64,000 nucleotides of DNA, taken from assembly GCF_006965485.1 (NCBI RefSeq), contig NZ_CP041360.1, positions 7,482,501-7,546,500 of the forward strand, in the 5' to 3' direction. Below, in pieces: positions 62,101 through 64,000 of the stretch; position 1 is the stretch's first letter; each line of letters starts with the position of its first letter. The translations under genes were made by a program, and so were the position numbers. Source of the stretch: Spirosoma sp. KCTC 42546 (GTDB lineage: Bacteria > Bacteroidota > Bacteroidia > Cytophagales > Spirosomataceae). The notes under the pieces are model-generated. The model made no database searches. It was not told the DNA's origin and saw only the letters and a list, made by a program, of their open reading frames with translations.

Positions 62101-63811
62101 GGAAGGTGTTGGTTAATTGATCGTTCGTCTGATCTACCTGTCGGAAAGCAGCATTTGCGTTGGTCGTCAGTTTCGTAAAGAGACCGTTGGCCGTATTGGC
62201 CGTTGGGGTTCGGTTATCGCGCGAAAATGGCGAGAGGTTCGGGTTCGTCAGGCTATATGGATTACCCTCGCCCAAATCCTGAAATCCGGCAATATTCCGT
62301 AAAGATTCGGTGGTATTAGTCCGGTTTGTTACGTACACTTCAATCCGGGTTACGTTAACTCCCGACGTTACCTGAGGCATTGTTTTCAACGAGGACTCGT
62401 AATTAGCCCGGAAAAACTGCGACAGGAAAAAGTGCTGGTTCTCATCGTACCCATCAGCGCGGATTTCAAACGGACGGTTCGATGTGCCCCCTCTTAATAC
62501 AATCTCATTCTTGCGTGACCGCTGCTGCGAGGCCACCAGCGTGGCGTTCAGTTTACCAAAACGCAACTGGGTTTTAATCCCAAATAGGTTTTGCACCCCT
62601 GGAATCAGTTGACTGTTCACTGCCCAGCTGATGTTACCCACTTCGAGTCCCTGCAAAATACTTTCGTTTTGCGGGGTGAATCCGGGCATTCCCGGTGTAC
62701 TGCCATTCACACCCGGAACACCCGGCAAATTAGGTGCCTTAGGCACGCCAGGTAAGCTGGGCAACCCCTGCCCCGTTCCAAACGCGGGCAACCCACCTCC
62801 GGGTCGATAGTTCAGTTTCAGCGCGTTCTCGAAATTGAAGCTGGCTTTGGTATCGAAGTTGGCGAGTACACCTAATTTCTCCCCAATCTTCCCATTGAAG
62901 TTGATGCTGATTTGCTCGTTGAAGAGAAAATTCCCGCTCCGACGCTGACGCACGGGATAGGCGGGATTATCATTAAATTGGTAGAGATACCCAAAATCGA
63001 GGGTTACAAAGCCATTCGGTTTAAAATCAACCTGGCTACCGCCAAACAGGCGATCAATTACAGGCGGCAATTCGAGTTTTGGAATTAATCCACGTCCACT
63101 CAAGGCACTTTGCCCATCGCGCTTGGCACCATACTCCCGCCAGACACTTTGTTCAACACGTTGGTTCTGAAGCTGGTTATAAGTCGAGAACGGTATCGTT
63201 TCCGCCGGTCGATACGGCAATCCGAATTGGGATGGAGGAAGTATAGGGCCAGTTGCTGGCTGGCCGGGTGAAGTTGTGGATGATGCCGGAGTCGTTACAT
63301 CCGTTCGTCCCTGCACTGAATTAGGCGTAGGTGCACCCGATAAGGATACACCAGTCCTGACTCGCTCGGTAACGCCGATACCGCCATCGGGACTAAGTCG
63401 AAAATCTGTTGAAACACCTTTAGGGTCACGAAGAATAAAGGGGGATTTAGACGGTCGTTCGGAGAAGCGCGTAGCTCGCCGGTCAGGCCAGTTTACCGTT
63501 GGCCGTCGATTGGCACTGCGTAACGCCCGAATACTATCGGTACGATCCTGAAGCGCCTGCTTAGCCGAGTCCGCCCGCATAATGGCTCGTCGGCGAGCAT
63601 TGGCCCGTGCCGAATCGGCAGTAGCTTGTTGACGCCGTGCTGCTGCTCCCCGTTTGGCGGGTGCTGGCTGGTCCTGACTGTAGCCTATACCCAGCCCCAA
63701 CAATAGCCAGCATCCCACTATCAACCAACCGTTCGGGATGAACAGAAGCCGACTAATGGTAAGAATAAAGTGACTGACAACAGGACTGTGAACAAAGTAG
63801 TGGTTCACCAT
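56192..63811 (-). CDS. sprA: Cell-surface protein SprA (type IX secretion translocon)
   Basis: A 2539-residue giant outer-membrane protein. In Flavobacterium SprA is the translocon of the type IX secretion system and is needed for gliding. Visible here: an N-terminal signal-like helix (NGWLIVGCWLLLGLGIGYSQ), a Lys/Arg/Ala-rich leader, repeated SprA N-terminal domains (TIDSRYGKIIFPVLEPFGSYL; QDYVLDAQIGRLRIIN) and long barrel-type beta sequence to the C-terminus (KRATTAGGVQVKFNLAE). Slightly longer than the usual 2300-2500. A collagen-like stretch PGVPKAPNLPGVPGVNGS at about residues 350-380 is a probable lineage-specific insertion. Good promoter at 63869-63899. Confidence 0.97.
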   Translation of the reverse strand: MVNHYFVHSPVVSHFILTISRLLFIPNGWLIVGCWLLLGLGIGYSQDQPAPAKRGAAARRQQATADSARANARRRAIMRADSAKQALQDRTDSIRALRSANRRPTVNWPDRRATRFSERPSKSPFILRDPKGVSTDFRLSPDGGIGVTERVRTGVSLSGAPTPNSVQGRTDVTTPASSTTSPGQPATGPILPPSQFGLPYRPAETIPFSTYNQLQNQRVEQSVWREYGAKRDGQSALSGRGLIPKLELPPVIDRLFGGSQVDFKPNGFVTLDFGYLYQFNDNPAYPVRQRRSGNFLFNEQISINFNGKIGEKLGVLANFDTKASFNFENALKLNYRPGGGLPAFGTGQGLPSLPGVPKAPNLPGVPGVNGSTPGMPGFTPQNESILQGLEVGNISWAVNSQLIPGVQNLFGIKTQLRFGKLNATLVASQQRSRKNEIVLRGGTSNRPFEIRADGYDENQHFFLSQFFRANYESSLKTMPQVTSGVNVTRIEVYVTNRTNTTESLRNIAGFQDLGEGNPYSLTNPNLSPFSRDNRTPTANTANGLFTKLTTNANAAFRQVDQTNDQLTNTFQLAKGTDFDLLRGAKRLTDREYRLQADLGYISLVTPLRNDEILAVAYEYTYQGRRYKVGELTEDYQSRKGDEVLVLKLLKSATLRNNLQLPMWNLMMKNIYPLNTSQITRQGFQLRIIYKDDLTGIDNPNLQEGRRTQNRPLVQLFGMDRLNQQLDAQPDGNFDYVENYTIDSRYGKIIFPVLEPFGSYLERQFDADEDNYKAKYVFNQLYRTTKADAAQLADKNKFFLKGSFQSGNGAEVPLPPGVNEQSVTVTAGGVPLVSGQDYVLDAQIGRLRIINESVTNSGREIRISYEQPDLFQNQIRTLIGTHLDYAVNKDVSIGLTAMHMKETPAGFLTRVALGNEPVNNTILGVNANIRKDAPGLTRFLDALPGVQTKEMSTVQFNGEVAQLFPGTNPKAKNESYLDDFEAARTIFDLTRQPIRWRLGATPQQFPQGSFADPLPYAYNRARISVYTVDPSIFGSTGLLGVASNIDIEDANKHMYERPFLPQELFPGRSARPVQLPENILDVAYFPSERGMYNYNPNLDANGLLPNPTQNFGAVTRAISSDIDFDNANVENITFWLMDPFVKGDAGDIRYGPNPNQILKGGSRRGGGKLVFNLGDISEDVIKDSRYEFENGFPLDSVISTRNPGTDATAWGRAPTRQFVTNAFQSGSREQQDIGLDGLSSQANIPAGVTAEKDFFRNYLTAVRTRVSDPNALADIEQDPSGDDFKFYLGDDADQQKYIIARYKKFMGMENNSPENTSANQYLTPASTTLPDIEDLNIDNTINDNEAYYEYEIDLQPDKLEVGQSKYIVDRVTVNTPGGPVNWYQFRIPVREPLRKVGSINGYKSIRFMRMYLTNFADPVVLRFAELQMEANQYRKYTGDLTQHGLQEVPEPYDANFTVSTVNIEENSSTQTTTQGGDKYQYTVPPGYVRDRDYTQPNIVELNEQSMRLSVTNLRDGDSRGAFKNTNYNLLFRERIKMFVHMHNPETESGQVSAFVRIGTDYTDNYYEIEIPRLIATPAGNQPDNVVWPDGNTLDLALQELIDLKANRNREFGRKTSLPFTQASSTGRYLLTVVGNPDLSSVQSIMIGMRNPKILGDGERPKTFTIWVDELRANGYDQHAGVAAVGSVNMKLADLGTLTASGRITTFGFGGVQTRIGERALETTSEFGLSSALAIDKFLPASWGLKVPLYINYDHRNVDPHFDPLDPDTPLETSLSTKSESERAGYRQLVQDNTTRRGYNFSNVRKMKTNPNAKSHFWDFENFAFTYAFNDMKRTNILTQEYLQRQNRGGISYTYSAQPKPFEPFRNVASFEAPYLRWLKDFNLTLLPTLVSIRTDMDRSYIKTQLRSSDLTTDGIQPQFEKYFLFNRYYDLTWNLTRSLVLTYHAQANAIIDEPAGDINTQAKRDSILNSIKHLGRMKNFVQEIRATYRLPLDKIPLLDWIAADASYRVGYQFQANSYGIVDSLGVPFGNIIRNDREQGITGRVDLIRLYNKIRYLRFANTPAPVRKNFARNPGDIEDIERGDSKILKNFTRALLTVRGINFSYNLQESTILPGFLPTPKLFGLSAENAPGLGFILGSQDHNIAYKAAQKGWLSPSTVQNTAFQQNITKKFTASTTLEPFKDFRMQINWRLDRTDAYQEYYRPGSQGGPFETQTPVRSGQFSMSFWSFRTAFKGLRSDNTSVLFDSLESYRTYFQQKLNNEAKEGNRVGTYDINAQDVLIPSFFAAYSGQKKEKAKFSPFYNFPLPNWQIAYNGISGLGIIRKYFSAFTINHSYSSTYSVGNFISNLDYTAAYVNLAVQDFGVGTLTNQLGQFMPIVAMSTITMSEKFAPMIGVQFQTKNRISGQLAYNQSRDVALSLSNAQVAELSNKDLTASMGFTRQNFRIPFRINGAYKKLKNDLTFSLALTFRDTRTIQRKLDAEQIVTAGNVNFQLRPQISYIVSKRLNFNLYFDRTFNDPLVSNSFKRATTAGGVQVKFNLAE

Positions 63812-63868
63812 TGGGGGTACTTTCAGGTTCAGTATGAGTAGCGAGGATACGTTCTTCTATCAAACGGC

Positions 63869-63899
63869 CAAAATTAGGCCATTCGTCTAATAGGGCAAT
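63869..63899 (-). promoter_or_regulatory. sprA promoter
   Basis: On the minus strand ATTG at 63899-63896, 19 bases, then TAATTTTG at 63876-63869, an exact -7 match. Transcription would start about 50 bases before the sprA ATG. Confidence 0.5.
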
Positions 63900-63958
63900 A
63901 GATTTTTTACTAGGCTGTTTTCTTTCGTTTCAGTATACATAGGGAGTAAAATTACGCA

Positions 63959-64000
63959 TTAAACTGTCTTCATGCGAACAAAGTAAGCCTCATTTTCTTG
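63959..64000 (-). CDS. C-terminal end of a gene upstream of sprA (partial)
   Basis: The minus strand reads QENEAYFVRMKTV then TAA (63959-63961), open to the window edge. Only 13 codons are visible. In several Bacteroidota sprA follows ruvA; this tail alone does not identify the gene. Confidence 0.4.
   Translation of the reverse strand, partial: QENEAYFVRMKTV

Overview
The window looks like a chromosomal segment of a Gram-negative Bacteroidota bacterium of the order Cytophagales, most like Spirosoma and relatives. The evidence is a full-length SprA (type IX secretion and gliding), a GldF-type ABC permease, a TonB receptor paired with a DUF4249 lipoprotein, two DUF4199 proteins, DUF3108, Bacteroidota-type promoters (TAnnTTTG) and base composition near 50% GC. 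This placement is inference from gene content; I could not run a search. There are no rRNA or tRNA genes, CRISPR arrays, prophages or insertion sequences.

Layout. 1-5060: the 5' part of argS, a penicillin acylase family lipoprotein, a small lipoprotein and an Ala/Lys-rich exported protein. 5267-11590: recQ, then three tandem lytic transglycosylase paralogues. 11710-18174: a DUF4249/TonB-receptor pair, a photolyase, a small TonB_C-like protein and a GNAT enzyme. 18716-24967: a voltage-gated-type K+ channel, a wrecked four-helix-bundle gene, dnaX, a TPR protein, and an M16 peptidase translationally coupled to ispF. 25090-30123: five co-oriented enzymes (amidohydrolase, dipeptide epimerase, GNAT, serine hydrolase, isochorismatase-like hydrolase). 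30329-36538: a predicted aminopeptidase, DUF3108, a FemAB-like GNAT, dnaA and a double-TonB_C protein. 36889-40569: both methylmalonyl-CoA mutase subunits and a 38-residue membrane microprotein. 40591-49491: an unrecognised secreted protein, a TMTC-like membrane TPR protein, a secreted nuclease, a fatty acid desaturase, short-form 6-phosphogluconate dehydrogenase and a TPR protein. 49527-53649: VanZ, GldF, two DUF4199 proteins, a dihydroorotase-like protein lacking its metal-binding HxH, and GcvH. 53761-63811: an aldo/keto reductase, a divergent SDR/MerR pair with a clear operator, and sprA.

The most unusual layer lies between and inside the genes. At least eight sites carry inverted-repeat hairpins whose arms are runs of short degenerate words, mostly 7 bp long and some 8-9 bp. 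The word differs from site to site (GATAATG-type, GGTTTAC-type, ATGTATG-type, GTGAAGTRG-type and others) but the architecture is constant. Many abut or overlap the stop codon of the gene upstream, and related heptamer runs sit in frame inside mutA, mutB (twice) and the dihydroorotase-like gene. In four successive gaps of the 24968-28145 region every gap has its own such element. One repeat pair brackets the four-helix-bundle pseudogene. This resembles the heptanucleotide STRR sequences known from cyanobacteria, but here the arrays are folded into long palindromes.

A second notable signal is a run of ten A in dnaX just after the clamp-loader core. Slippage there would end translation within about 20 codons and give a gamma-sized product, as in the known E. 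coli and Thermus dnaX recoding systems.
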